Origin: Mycobacterium sp. OTB74
GTDB taxonomy: Bacteria; Actinomycetota; Actinomycetes; Mycobacteriales; Mycobacteriaceae
Direction of reading: 5' to 3'
Assembly (NCBI RefSeq): GCF_029892685.1
Contig: NZ_JARXVD010000014.1
Span: forward strand, 94,695-158,694
Length of the DNA stretch: 64,000 bases
Under the pieces are notes generated by a model that searched no databases, had not been told where the DNA came from, and saw nothing but the letters and a program-made list of their open reading frames with translations. A program made the translations under genes and the position numbers. Below are positions 51,305-59,972 of the stretch, piece by piece (the first letter of the stretch is position 1; each line of letters starts with the position of its first letter).

Positions 51305-51909
51305 CCCGTCGCGCCCGCGTCGAACGCACGACAAAGGAATCCAGCATCGTTGTCGAGATCGACCTCGACGGCACCGGTCAGACCGACATCAGCACCGGCG
51401 TGCCGTTCTTCGATCACATGCTGACCTCCCTCGGTAGCCACGCCAGCTTCGACCTGGCGGTCCATGCCAAAGGTGACGTCGAGATCGAGGGGCACCACAC
51501 GGTCGAGGACACCGCGATCGTGCTGGGCCAGGCGTTGGGACAGGCGCTCGGCGACAAGAAGGGCATCCGCCGGTTCGGTGATGCCTACATTCCGATGGAC
51601 GAGACGCTCGCCCATGCTGCGGTTGATGTTTCGGGCCGACCGTACTTCGTGCACACCGGTGAGCCGGAGTCCATGGTGACCTTTACCATCGCGGGATCGT
51701 CGGTGCCGTACCACACGGTGATCAACCGGCACGTGTTCGAGTCGTTGGCCTTCAACGCCCGCATCGCGCTGCACGTGCGGACGCTGTATGGCCGGGACCC
51801 GCACCACATCACCGAGGCGCAGTACAAGGCTGTTGCTCGCGCGCTGCGCGCAGCGGTCGAGTACGACGCTCGGGTCACCGGTGTCCCGTCGACCAAGGGC
51901 ACTCTGTGA
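51301..51909 (+). CDS. hisB: Imidazoleglycerol-phosphate dehydratase
   Basis: A 202-aa manganese-dependent dehydratase. Two repeats each bring a metal motif: GHHTVEDTAIVLGQAL and, in the second half, DPHHITEAQYKAVARAL. GVPFFDHMLTSLGSHASFDL is the conserved early block. GTG 51301 overlaps hisC by four bases and the stop overlaps hisH by four. It is the stand-alone form without a phosphatase domain. Confidence 0.96.
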   Translation: MTRRARVERTTKESSIVVEIDLDGTGQTDISTGVPFFDHMLTSLGSHASFDLAVHAKGDVEIEGHHTVEDTAIVLGQALGQALGDKKGIRRFGDAYIPMDETLAHAAVDVSGRPYFVHTGEPESMVTFTIAGSSVPYHTVINRHVFESLAFNARIALHVRTLYGRDPHHITEAQYKAVARALRAAVEYDARVTGVPSTKGTL

Positions 51910-52553
51910 CATCGGAGCCGCTCGGCCGGCGACATCGGACGAAGAAACTCGTTGTCCTGGACTACGGTTCGGGCAATCTGCGGTCTGCGCAGCGCGCGCT
52001 GGAGCGGGTCGGTGCCGACGTCGAAGTGACCAGTGATGCTGCCGCCGCTGCCGCCGCCGACGGACTGGTGGTGCCCGGCGTGGGCGCTTACGAGGCGTGC
52101 ATGGCGGGTCTGCGTGCGATCGGCGGGGAGCAGATCGTCGCCTCGCGGCTGGCCGCAGGGCATCCGGTACTCGGCGTATGCGTCGGCATGCAGATCCTGT
52201 TCTCAAAGGGTGTCGAATTCGGGGTACAGACACCCGGCTGCGGACAGTGGCCCGGCGAAGTCACCCGGTTGGAAGCACCGGTGATTCCGCACATGGGCTG
52301 GAACGTGGTCGAAGCGGCCGCCGGCAGCACATTGTTCCGCGGGCTCGATGCGAGTACCCGGTTCTACTTCGTGCATTCCTATGCCGCCCAGCAGTGGGAT
52401 GGCCGGGCCGAGGCGAAGGTCACCTGGGCTACGCATCATGTGCCGTTCATCGCTGCCGTCGAGGACGGCGCGTTGTCGGCGACACAGTTTCATCCGGAGA
52501 AGAGTGGCGACGCAGGCGCGACGCTGTTGGCGAATTGGGTTGAGGGACTATGA
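51906..52553 (+). CDS. hisH: Imidazole glycerol phosphate synthase, glutamine amidotransferase subunit
   Basis: A 215-aa class I glutaminase feeding ammonia to HisF. The catalytic Cys is in LGVCVGMQILF and the His-x-Glu in ATQFHPEKSGDAG. VVLDYGSGNLRSAQRALERV is the N-terminal strand block. The first ten residues (TSEPLGRRHR) exceed the M. tuberculosis form, but GTG 51906 gives the usual four-base overlap. Confidence 0.96.
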   Translation: MTSEPLGRRHRTKKLVVLDYGSGNLRSAQRALERVGADVEVTSDAAAAAAADGLVVPGVGAYEACMAGLRAIGGEQIVASRLAAGHPVLGVCVGMQILFSKGVEFGVQTPGCGQWPGEVTRLEAPVIPHMGWNVVEAAAGSTLFRGLDASTRFYFVHSYAAQQWDGRAEAKVTWATHHVPFIAAVEDGALSATQFHPEKSGDAGATLLANWVEGL

Positions 52554-53281
52554 GTTTGATTTTATTGCCGGCCGTCGATGTGGTGGACGGCAAGGCAGTG
52601 CGACTTGTGCAGGGCAAAGCCGGCAGCGAGACCGACTACGGTTCGGCGCTGGAGGCCGCACAGACCTGGCAGCGGGACGGCGCCGAGTGGGTTCACCTGG
52701 TGGACTTGGACGCTGCGTTCGGCCGGGGTGGCAATCGCGAACTGCTGGCCGAGGTAGTCGGCAAACTCGATGTGGCCGTGGAGCTTTCCGGCGGCATCCG
52801 CGATGACGAGTCGCTGAAGGCCGCGATGGACACCGGCTGCGCCCGGGTCAACATCGGTACCGCGGCGTTGGAAAGCCCGCAGTGGTGCCGCCGCGCCATC
52901 GCCGAATACGGCGACCGAGTGGCGGTCGGGCTGGATGTGCAGTTCGAGAATGGCAGCTGGCGGCTGCGCGGCCGCGGCTGGGAGACCGACGGCGGCGACC
53001 TGTGGCAGGTGCTGGAACGCCTTGACAGCGAAGGTTGTTCGCGCTACGTGGTCACTGATGTGACCAAGGACGGCACGCTCACCGGGCCCAACCTGGACTT
53101 GCTGAGCACTGTCGCCGGACGCACCAGCGCGCCGATCATCGCGTCAGGTGGTGTTTCCAGCCTGGACGACCTGCGTGCCATTGCGACGCTCACCGGCCAG
53201 GGTGTGGAAGGTGCGATCGTCGGAAAGGCTCTGTACGCAGAGCGTTTCACGCTGCCCGAGGCGTTGGCTGCGGTTAAGTGA
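52550..53281 (+). CDS. priA: Phosphoribosyl isomerase A (HisA, probably also TrpF)
   Basis: A 243-aa (beta/alpha)8 isomerase. The acid/base Asp residues are in LLPAVDVVDGKAVRL and VVTDVTKDGTLTGPN. The two phosphate loops are ELSGGIRDDES and IASGGVSSLDDL. In actinobacteria lacking trpF, PriA acts on both ProFAR and PRA. No trpF is found in the trp cluster in this window, which supports that double role. Confidence 0.95.
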   Translation: MSLILLPAVDVVDGKAVRLVQGKAGSETDYGSALEAAQTWQRDGAEWVHLVDLDAAFGRGGNRELLAEVVGKLDVAVELSGGIRDDESLKAAMDTGCARVNIGTAALESPQWCRRAIAEYGDRVAVGLDVQFENGSWRLRGRGWETDGGDLWQVLERLDSEGCSRYVVTDVTKDGTLTGPNLDLLSTVAGRTSAPIIASGGVSSLDDLRAIATLTGQGVEGAIVGKALYAERFTLPEALAAVK

Positions 53282-54093
53282 TCGAACCGGCGAGGTTGGC
53301 AGAGCTGGTCGCCACGGCGGCCGGCATCCTCGACGATGCCTCGGCGCCGTTCATTGCCGGCCATCGGGCCGACTCGGCGGTTCGCAAGAAGGGCAACGAC
53401 TTTGCCACCGAGGTCGACCTCGCCATCGAGCGGCAGGTAGTCGCCGCACTGGCAGCGGCAACGGGCATCGGCGTGCACGGCGAGGAATTCGGCGGTGAGC
53501 CGATCGACTCCGAGCTGGTGTGGGTGCTGGACCCGATCGACGGCACTTTCAACTACGCGGCCGGTTCGCCTATGGCGGCGATTCTGCTGGGCCTGCTGTG
53601 GCAGGGGAATCCGATCGCCGGACTGACCTGGTTGCCGTTCATGGGGCAGCGGTATGTCGCGATGGTCGGTGGGCCGGTGCGTGACGGGGCAACGGTGTTG
53701 CCGCCGTTGGCGCCGGCCACTTTGGCTGACTCGATCGTCGGTATCCAGACGTTCAACATCGCTTCGAAGGGCCGATTCCCTGGGCGGTACCGCAACGCTG
53801 TCCTGTCGGACCTGACTCGGGAGTGCTCGCGGGTGCGGATGCACGGTGCGACCGGTCTGGATTTGGCTTACGTGGGTGCCGGAATTCTTGGTGGGGCAAT
53901 CAGTTTCGGCCATCACATCTGGGATCACGCAGCGGGCGTGGCGCTGGTACGGGCCGCCGGCGGCATCGTCACCGACCTGGCCGGCGAACCCTGGACTGTC
54001 GAGTCCAAGTCGGCATTGGCCGCCGCTCCCGGTGTGCACGAAAGGATGCTGGAGATCGTGAAATCCGTTGGTGCCCCGGAGGACTACCTGTGA
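53278..54093 (+). CDS. impA: Inositol monophosphatase family protein (ImpA)
   Basis: A 271-aa magnesium-dependent phosphatase of the IMPase fold. Metal motifs are GEEFGGEP (Glu), VLDPIDGTFNYAAGSP (DPxDGT) and IWDHAAGVALVRAAGG (WDxAAG). Its place between hisA and hisF invites the idea of histidinol phosphatase, but in M. tuberculosis that step is assigned to another gene (Rv3137), and ImpA (Rv1604) is treated as an inositol monophosphatase homologue. GTG 53278 overlaps hisA by four bases. Confidence 0.9.
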   Translation: MIEPARLAELVATAAGILDDASAPFIAGHRADSAVRKKGNDFATEVDLAIERQVVAALAAATGIGVHGEEFGGEPIDSELVWVLDPIDGTFNYAAGSPMAAILLGLLWQGNPIAGLTWLPFMGQRYVAMVGGPVRDGATVLPPLAPATLADSIVGIQTFNIASKGRFPGRYRNAVLSDLTRECSRVRMHGATGLDLAYVGAGILGGAISFGHHIWDHAAGVALVRAAGGIVTDLAGEPWTVESKSALAAAPGVHERMLEIVKSVGAPEDYL

Positions 54094-54878
54094 GCGTCTC
54101 AAAAAGCGACGTGGCTACCCGCGTCATCCCGTGCCTGGACGTGGACGACGGCCGCGTAGTCAAGGGTGTCAACTTTGAGAACCTGCGCGACGCAGGCGAT
54201 CCGGTCGAGCTGGCCGCGGCCTACGACGCCGAGGGCGCCGACGAGCTGACCTTCCTGGATGTCACCGCATCCTCATCGGGCCGGTCGACCATGCTCGAGG
54301 TGGTCAAGCGCACCGCCGAGCAGGTGTTCATCCCGTTGACCGTCGGCGGCGGTGTGCGGTCGGTCGAGGACGTCGACACGCTGCTCCGTGCCGGTGCGGA
54401 CAAGGTGTCGGTCAACACCGCGGCGATCGCGCGGCCCGAGCTGCTGTCGGAGTTGTCCCGCCAGTTCGGCTCCCAGTGCATCGTGCTGTCGGTGGATGCT
54501 CGGACCGTACCCGCTGGCGGCACCCAGACCCCGTCGGGCTGGGAGGTCACCACCCACGGCGGCCGCCGCGGCACCGGCATCGACGCCGTCGAATGGGCAA
54601 GGCGCGGAGCCGAACTCGGAGTCGGCGAGATTCTGCTGAACTCCATGGACGCCGACGGCACCAAGGCCGGGTTCGACTTGGCGATGCTGCGAGCGGTGCG
54701 AGCCGCGGTAAGCGTGCCGGTGATCGCCAGCGGGGGAGCCGGAGCCGTTGAGCACTTCGCGCCCGCGGTGCAGGCTGGTGCCGATGCGGTGCTGGCGGCC
54801 AGCGTGTTCCACTTCCGCGAGCTGACCATCGGTCAGGTGAAGGCTGCGATGGCGGCTGAAGGGATCACAGTGCGATGA
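54090..54878 (+). CDS. hisF: Imidazole glycerol phosphate synthase, cyclase subunit
   Basis: A 262-aa (beta/alpha)8 barrel that closes the imidazole ring with ammonia from HisH, releasing AICAR. Catalytic Asp residues are in VIPCLDVDDGRVVKGVNF and VLSVDARTVPAGG. LTVGGGVRSVEDV and IASGGAGAVEHF are the phosphate loops. GTG 54090 overlaps impA by four bases. A 139-base gap separates it from hisI. Confidence 0.96.
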   Translation: MSVSKSDVATRVIPCLDVDDGRVVKGVNFENLRDAGDPVELAAAYDAEGADELTFLDVTASSSGRSTMLEVVKRTAEQVFIPLTVGGGVRSVEDVDTLLRAGADKVSVNTAAIARPELLSELSRQFGSQCIVLSVDARTVPAGGTQTPSGWEVTTHGGRRGTGIDAVEWARRGAELGVGEILLNSMDADGTKAGFDLAMLRAVRAAVSVPVIASGGAGAVEHFAPAVQAGADAVLAASVFHFRELTIGQVKAAMAAEGITVR

Positions 54879-54922
54879 GCACTTGCGCGGCTGGTCTCCG
54901 GCATACGTTCGATCTCGGACGG

Positions 54923-54953
54923 TCAACTTTCCTTGACGGTCAACAAAAGTTGA
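54923..54953 (+). promoter_or_regulatory. Inverted and direct repeats in the hisF-hisI gap
   Basis: TCAACTTT (54923-54930) and AAAGTTGA (54946-54953) form an 8-base dyad with a 15-base spacer, and GGTCAAC occurs twice (54921 and 54938). This may be an operator or hairpin giving hisI its own control. Confidence 0.4.
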
Positions 54954-55017
54954 GCGCTCTCAGCCGAAATGTGCGATGGACACAGGTGCGCACCAGCGCG
55001 AAAACTGGGGATGGCAT

Positions 55018-55362
55018 ATGAGTCTCGACCCCGCGATCGCCGCTCGACTCAAGCGCAATGAGGCGGGGCTGTTCACCGCGATCGTGCAGCAGCGCGGTAC
55101 CGGTGACGTGCTGATGGTCGCCTGGATGGACGACGATGCGCTTGCCCGCACTCTGGAAACCCGTGAGGCGACGTACTTTTCGCGATCGCGTGGTGAGCAG
55201 TGGATCAAGGGTGCGACCTCTGGCCACACTCAGTATGTGCACTCGGTGCGCTTGGACTGCGACGGCGACGCTGTGCTGCTGGAGGTCGACCAGGTGGGCG
55301 GCGCCTGCCACACCGGCGACCACAGCTGCTTTGACGCCGATCAACTCCTCGCCCCCGAGTGA
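55018..55362 (+). CDS. hisI: Phosphoribosyl-AMP cyclohydrolase
   Basis: A 114-aa metal-dependent hydrolase that opens the adenine ring of PR-AMP. Metal sites are RLDCDGDAVLL and GGACHTGDHSCF. VAWMDDDALARTLETREATY is the family core. ATG 55018 matches the M. tuberculosis N terminus; an in-frame ATG at 54976 is open. HisE is not fused and not in the window. The TGA stop lies in the left arm of the 55359-55411 palindrome. Confidence 0.95.
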   Translation: MSLDPAIAARLKRNEAGLFTAIVQQRGTGDVLMVAWMDDDALARTLETREATYFSRSRGEQWIKGATSGHTQYVHSVRLDCDGDAVLLEVDQVGGACHTGDHSCFDADQLLAPE

Positions 55363-55411
55363 TTTGTGCACAATTTTCCGCGCTGACCGGCGAAAATCGT
55401 GCACAGATCAC
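55359..55411. terminator. 53-base palindromic element carrying both convergent stop codons, second copy of type
   Basis: Arms of 20 bases (GTGATTTGTGCACAATTTTC at 55359-55378, and 55392-55411) pair with two mismatches. TGA of hisI is 55360-55362 and TGA of the ABC gene is 55410-55408, one base from each end. Length and stop placement are identical to the element at 5432-5484, though the inner sequence differs. Confidence 0.75.
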
Positions 55412-56202
55412 CAAACGCGACTGGCTTTAGCGCGGGCGGTCCAGCGGCCCTGGTCGTAACCGACCTGCACCGGATGCGAAAAGGCTTGCGTTACATTGTC
55501 GGTCGTCACCGTTGAGACCGCAGGTCCGCTGGCCACGGTGCGGCCTTCGGCGATCAGCAGCGCGTGCGTGGTCGTGGTCGGCAGTTCCTCCAGATGATGC
55601 GTCACCAGGATCGACGCCACCTCCGGGTGCGCGTCGTCCAGGGCGTCGATGGTTTCCAGAAGTTGTTCGCGGGCAGCCACATCCAGGCCGGTGGTGGGTT
55701 CGTCAAGGAGCAGCAGCCGGGGGCCGGAGATCAATGCGCGCGCGATCAGGGTTCGGCCCCGTTCGCCCTGCGACAACGTCGGCCACGTCGACGATGCAAT
55801 CCGCTCCAAGCCGATGGTCGAGATCATGGCGTCCGCGCGCTCCAAGTCGGAAGGCGAGGGCTGCCACCGCTGTGGAGTGTCGATGGTGCCGGTGATCCCG
55901 GTGAGTACCACTTCGCGCACGGTCAGCGGATACTGCAACCGGTGTCGGGGGTTCACCTGGCCGATCGAGCGCCGGAGCGGCGCAAGCTCGGTACGGCCCA
56001 TCTGCTCACCCAGCACCCGCACGGTGCCTGACGTCGGGAAGGTCATTGCACCGCAGAACCCCAGCAGGGTGCTCTTGCCGGCGCCGTTGGGGCCCAATAG
56101 CGCCCAGTGCTCACCGGGCTGCACGGTGAGCGAGATTCCATCGATGATCTGCTTGCCCTCGCGGCGGAACGTCACGTTGTCGAGTTCCAGGACCGGTGTC
56201 AT
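55408..56202 (-). CDS. ABC transporter ATP-binding protein
   Basis: A 264-aa ATPase subunit. Walker A is LLGPNGAGKSTLLG, Q-loop near RSIGQVNPRHR, signature TLSQGERGRTLIARAL, Walker B LLLLDEPTTGLD and H-loop LVTHHLEELPT. No permease gene is adjacent. The family resembles YlmA/ModF-like stand-alone ATPases with a molybdate- or siderophore-type core; substrate unknown. ATG 56202 has AAGGAG eight bases upstream. M. tuberculosis has no counterpart at this spot that I recall (Rv1607 there is chaA). Confidence 0.9.
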   Translation of the reverse strand: MTPVLELDNVTFRREGKQIIDGISLTVQPGEHWALLGPNGAGKSTLLGFCGAMTFPTSGTVRVLGEQMGRTELAPLRRSIGQVNPRHRLQYPLTVREVVLTGITGTIDTPQRWQPSPSDLERADAMISTIGLERIASSTWPTLSQGERGRTLIARALISGPRLLLLDEPTTGLDVAAREQLLETIDALDDAHPEVASILVTHHLEELPTTTTHALLIAEGRTVASGPAVSTVTTDNVTQAFSHPVQVGYDQGRWTARAKASRVW

Positions 56203-56393
56203 GCGAAGGACTCCTTCAATGCGCTCAGGTGGGTTCTGCTGGAGGCCGCTGGGGCGTCCGTCGAGATTCTGAGTCTGACCCAGCAGTCGATCGGTGCCAC
56301 TGCCCTCACCTACTTCGAACATCGCGGAGGCTGGGCCTGCGGCCGCCAGCGACTCGGTGCTGACCGCGTCGCTGGCGGCGGTGACCCAGGCGG

Positions 56394-56849
56394 CTAACGT
56401 GCCTTGAGCACCTCGAGCGCCTGATCGGCGTGGGTGTCCATGCTGAACTCGGAAGCGATCACCTCGAGAACGGTGCGATCGGTGCCGATCACGAACGTGG
56501 TCCGCTTGACCGGCATCAGCTTGCCGAGCAGGCCGCGTTTGACGCCGAACTGCTCGGCCACCGTGCCGTCGGCGTCGGACAGCAGGGGATAGTCGAACCC
56601 CTGCTGTGAGGCGAACTTGGCCTGCTTGGCCACCGCGTCGGTGCTGATGCCGACGCGTGAGGCGCCCACTTGTGCGAACTCGGATGCGAGGTCGCGGAAG
56701 TGGCACGCCTCTTTGGTGCAGCCCGGTGTCATCGCCGCTGGATAGAAGAACAAGACGATGGGCCCATCGGCCAACAGTTCGGAAAGGCTTCGGACGGTCC
56801 CGCTCTGGTCGGGCAGGGAGAACTCAGCTACCTGGTCACCACGCTTCAT
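56394..56849 (-). CDS. bcpB: Peroxiredoxin, BCP type
   Basis: A 151-aa thiol peroxidase of the bacterioferritin-comigratory-protein group. The peroxidatic and resolving cysteines are five residues apart in MTPGCTKEACHFRD, the atypical 2-Cys arrangement. The family ends in FVIGTDRTVLEVI. The position between the ABC gene and trpE matches Rv1608c. Its start is 32 bases from divergent trpE. Confidence 0.94.
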   Translation of the reverse strand: MKRGDQVAEFSLPDQSGTVRSLSELLADGPIVLFFYPAAMTPGCTKEACHFRDLASEFAQVGASRVGISTDAVAKQAKFASQQGFDYPLLSDADGTVAEQFGVKRGLLGKLMPVKRTTFVIGTDRTVLEVIASEFSMDTHADQALEVLKAR

Positions 56850-56881
56850 GTGTCCAACGCTACTTCTGGGAGAATTGCCGC

Positions 56882-58408
56882 GTGCACACGACCTCCCGCG
56901 AGGAATTTCGCGCGCTCGCTGCCGAGCATCGCGTGGTTCCGGTGACCCGCAAGGTGCTCGCGGACAGCGAGACGCCGCTGTCGGCTTACCGCAAGTTGGC
57001 CGACAACCGCCCAGGTACGTTCCTGCTGGAATCGGCTGAGAATGGGCGGTCTTGGTCGCGCTGGTCGTTCATCGGCGCCGGGGCTCCGTCAGCGCTGACC
57101 ATCAAGGACGGGTATGCGGTTTGGCTTGGCGTCACACCGAAGGACGCACCCAGCGGCGGTGACCCGCTGCAGGCAGTCCGTGAAACGCTGGCCTTGCTCG
57201 AGACGGCGGCCGTGCCCGGGCTGCCGCCGCTGTCCAGCGGCCTCGTGGGCTATTTCGCCTATGACATGGTGCGACACCTGGAGCGGCTCCCGGTGCTCGC
57301 TGTAGACGACCTCAAGCTGCCCGACATGGTGCTGCTGCTGGCCACCGACATGGCCGCCCTCGACCACCACGAGGGCACCATCACGCTGATCGCCAACGCG
57401 GTCAACTGGAACGGCACCGACGAACGCGTGGACTGGGCCTATGACGACGCAGTGGCCCGACTGGACGTGATGACCAAGGCGCTCGGCGAGCCGTTGCCGT
57501 CGTCCGTTGCGACGTTCAGTCGTCCTCAGCCGCAACCGCGTTCACAGCGCACGGTGGAGGAGTACACCGCCATCGTCGAAAAGCTGGTCGGCGACATCGA
57601 GGCCGGCGAGGCCTTCCAGGTGGTGCCGTCACAGCGTTTCGAGATGGACACCGTCGCCGACCCCATCGACGTGTACCGGATGCTGCGGGTGACCAACCCC
57701 AGCCCCTATATGTACCTGCTCAATGTCCCCAATGCTGAAGGCGAACTTGACTTTTCGATTGTCGGGTCCAGCCCGGAAGCGCTTGTCACGGTCACCGACG
57801 GAGTGGCTACGACGCATCCTATTGCGGGTACCCGCTGGCGCGGAGCCACCGATGAGGAAGACATCCTGCTGGAGAAGGAGCTGCTTGCCGACGACAAGGA
57901 GCGCTCCGAGCACCTGATGCTGGTCGACCTAGGCCGCAATGATCTGGGTCGGGTATGTACGCCCGGGACGGTGCGGGTGGAGGACTACAGCCACATCGAG
58001 CGCTACAGCCACGTCATGCATCTGGTATCCACCGTGACCGGCCATCTGGCCGATGGTAAGACCGCGCTGGATGCGGTGACCGCCTGCTTCCCCGCCGGCA
58101 CCCTGTCCGGCGCGCCGAAGGTGCGCGCCATGGAGCTCATCGAAGAAGTCGAGCTGACGCGCCGCGGCACCTATGGCGGGGTGCTCGGCTATCTGGACTT
58201 CGCCGGCAACGCCGACTTCGCCATCGCCATCCGTACCGCCCTGATGCGCGGCGGCACGGCCTACGTGCAGGCCGGCGGGGGAGTCGTGGCCGATTCCAAC
58301 GGCCCATACGAGTACAACGAGTCCGCCAACAAGGCCAAGGCCGTGCTCGCGGCCATTGCGGCGGCCGAAACACTGGTGGCACCGATCCCCAACCCGCTCG
58401 CGCCATGA
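56882..58408 (+). CDS. trpE: Anthranilate synthase component I
   Basis: A 508-aa chorismate-using enzyme. The tryptophan-binding regulatory motif is in TFLLESAENGRSWSRWSFIG. The catalytic half contains GEAFQVVPSQRFEM, NPSPYMYLL, PIAGTRWRG, LVDLGRNDLGRVC, FPAGTLSGAPKVRAMELIEE and VQAGGGVVADSNGPYEYNE. GTG 56882 has GGGAG nine bases upstream. The short upstream gap holds no leader peptide, so classic attenuation is not seen. trpG and trpD are elsewhere. Confidence 0.96.
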   Translation: MHTTSREEFRALAAEHRVVPVTRKVLADSETPLSAYRKLADNRPGTFLLESAENGRSWSRWSFIGAGAPSALTIKDGYAVWLGVTPKDAPSGGDPLQAVRETLALLETAAVPGLPPLSSGLVGYFAYDMVRHLERLPVLAVDDLKLPDMVLLLATDMAALDHHEGTITLIANAVNWNGTDERVDWAYDDAVARLDVMTKALGEPLPSSVATFSRPQPQPRSQRTVEEYTAIVEKLVGDIEAGEAFQVVPSQRFEMDTVADPIDVYRMLRVTNPSPYMYLLNVPNAEGELDFSIVGSSPEALVTVTDGVATTHPIAGTRWRGATDEEDILLEKELLADDKERSEHLMLVDLGRNDLGRVCTPGTVRVEDYSHIERYSHVMHLVSTVTGHLADGKTALDAVTACFPAGTLSGAPKVRAMELIEEVELTRRGTYGGVLGYLDFAGNADFAIAIRTALMRGGTAYVQAGGGVVADSNGPYEYNESANKAKAVLAAIAAAETLVAPIPNPLAP

Positions 58409-59025
58409 CCGGGAACACCGACCGCACCGCGGTCGCGACCAGGACCGCACAGCTGCTGCTCTTGGTGGCAGCTCTGACCCTGTGGGGCGCCTCCCGTTTG
58501 CGCTGGGTGGACGTGTCCACCTTCGACGGGCTCGGCAAGCCCAAGACCACGACGCTGTCCGGTGCCCAGTGGTCGACGGCGCTGATCCCGCTGGCATTGC
58601 TGGTGGCTGCGGCCGCAGTGGCCGCCCTTGGGGTCCGTGGGTGGGCTCTGCGGCTGCTCGCACTGTTGGTGGCAGCTGCCAGCGCAGGCATGGGTTATCT
58701 GGGGATCAGTCTTTGGGTGGTGACCGATATATCGGTCCGGGCCGCGGATATGGCTGAGGTGCCGGTGATGTTCCTGGTCGGCACCAACCGCCATCACTGG
58801 GGTGCTGGGATAACGCTGGTGGCGGCGGTGTGCACGTTGGTCGGTGCGGTGCTGCTGATGCGTGCCGCGGGCAAGGACTCGACCAAGGCCGCCGCGGCGA
58901 AATATGCCGCTCCCGGGCAAGCGGCGGAACAGGGAGAACCCGCTGATGGGATGTCAGGACGGATGATCTGGGACGCCCTCGACGACGGTCGGGACCCGAC
59001 GCTCCCGGACGACGACGACAAGTGA
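58405..59025 (+). CDS. Tryptophan-associated membrane protein (Rv1610 type)
   Basis: A 206-aa membrane protein with four helices (about residues 14-30, 60-80, 84-105 and 135-155; e.g. ALIPLALLVAAAAVAAL). WGASRLRWVDVSTFDG after the first helix and a charged acidic C terminus (DALDDGRDPTLPDDDD) are typical of the family found between trpE and trpC in actinobacteria. Function unknown; a transport or regulatory role is only suggested by context. ATG 58405 overlaps trpE by four bases. Confidence 0.9.
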   Translation: MTGNTDRTAVATRTAQLLLLVAALTLWGASRLRWVDVSTFDGLGKPKTTTLSGAQWSTALIPLALLVAAAAVAALGVRGWALRLLALLVAAASAGMGYLGISLWVVTDISVRAADMAEVPVMFLVGTNRHHWGAGITLVAAVCTLVGAVLLMRAAGKDSTKAAAAKYAAPGQAAEQGEPADGMSGRMIWDALDDGRDPTLPDDDDK

Positions 59026-59119
59026 TTGGGGGCGGTGGCATCAGGCCCAGCCTCGGCGACTACCCTTCGAGGGACATCGCTTCGGCTTCACCATCGGTAT
59101 GGAAGGACAACGACGCGTT

Positions 59120-59938
59120 ATGAGTTCGGGGACCGTGCTCGACTCCATCATCGAGGGAGTCCGCGCCGATGTCGCCGCCCGCGAAGCCGAATTGAGCCTT
59201 GCTGACGTCAAAGACCGCGCCAAGCGGGCACCTGCGTCGCTTGATGTTCTGGCCGCTTTGCGTGAGCCCGGAATCGGTGTCATCGCAGAGGTCAAGCGGG
59301 CCAGCCCCAGCCGCGGTGAGCTGGCGCAGATCGATGATCCGGCCAAGCTGGCCAAGGCTTATCAGTCCGGTGGTGCGCGGGTGATCAGCGTGCTGACCGA
59401 AGAGCGGCGCTTCAATGGCTCGCTGGCCGACCTTGACGCGGTGCGCGCGGCAGTGTCGATTCCGGTGCTGCGCAAGGACTTCATCGTCACGCCGTACCAG
59501 ATTCACGAGGCGCGCGCGCACGGCGCAGACATGCTGCTGCTGATTGTCGCTGCTCTGGAGCAGTCGGTGCTGACCTCGATGATCGACCGTACCGAGTCCC
59601 TGGGTATGACGCCGTTGGTCGAGGTGCACACCGAGGAAGAAGCCGACCGTGCGCTGCAGGCCGGTGCCAAGGTCATCGGCGTCAACGCTCGCGACCTGAA
59701 GACTCTCGAGGTCGACCGGGACTGCTTCGCTCGCATTGCCCCCGGCCTGCCCAGCAGCATCATCCGGATCGCTGAGTCGGGGGTGCGGGGTACTGCCGAC
59801 CTGTTGGCCTATGCCGGCGCCGGTGCAGACGCGGTGCTGGTTGGCGAGGGCCTGGTCACCAGCGGAGATCCCCGCAGTGCTGTCGCCGACCTGGTGACTG
59901 CCGGTACGCACCCGTCCTGCCCGAAACCGGCCCGCTGA
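59120..59938 (+). CDS. trpC: Indole-3-glycerol phosphate synthase
   Basis: A 272-aa (beta/alpha)8 enzyme. Catalytic Lys and Glu are in VIAEVKRASPSRGEL, LRKDFIVTPYQIHEARAHGAD and VGVNARDL-type (here IGVNARDLKTLEVD) and IAESGVRGTADL. The length equals M. tuberculosis TrpC. ATG 59120 is chosen by that match; an upstream in-frame ATG at 59099 is open. It is the stand-alone form, not fused to TrpF. Confidence 0.95.
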   Translation: MSSGTVLDSIIEGVRADVAAREAELSLADVKDRAKRAPASLDVLAALREPGIGVIAEVKRASPSRGELAQIDDPAKLAKAYQSGGARVISVLTEERRFNGSLADLDAVRAAVSIPVLRKDFIVTPYQIHEARAHGADMLLLIVAALEQSVLTSMIDRTESLGMTPLVEVHTEEEADRALQAGAKVIGVNARDLKTLEVDRDCFARIAPGLPSSIIRIAESGVRGTADLLAYAGAGADAVLVGEGLVTSGDPRSAVADLVTAGTHPSCPKPAR

Positions 59939-59945
59939 ATTGCGG

Positions 59946-59964
59946 GCTCCTGCGCGAAGAGCAG
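59946..59964 (+). repeat. Dispersed motif TGCGCGAAGAGCAG, copy 3
   Basis: GCTCCTGCGCGAAGAGCAG lies between the trpC stop (59936-59938) and the trpB start. GCTC/GAGC at its ends can form a small stem. A GTGAG follows, nine bases before ATG 59973. Confidence 0.7.
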
Positions 59965-59972
59965 TGAGCTGA

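Noticed and set aside
53278..54093. Histidinol-phosphate phosphatase by operon position
   Set aside because: Possible, but the M. tuberculosis enzyme for this step is another gene and the sequence alone cannot separate IMPase-fold substrates.
56850..56881. Trp attenuator or leader peptide before trpE
   Set aside because: Only 32 bases separate the divergent starts and no Trp-codon run is present.
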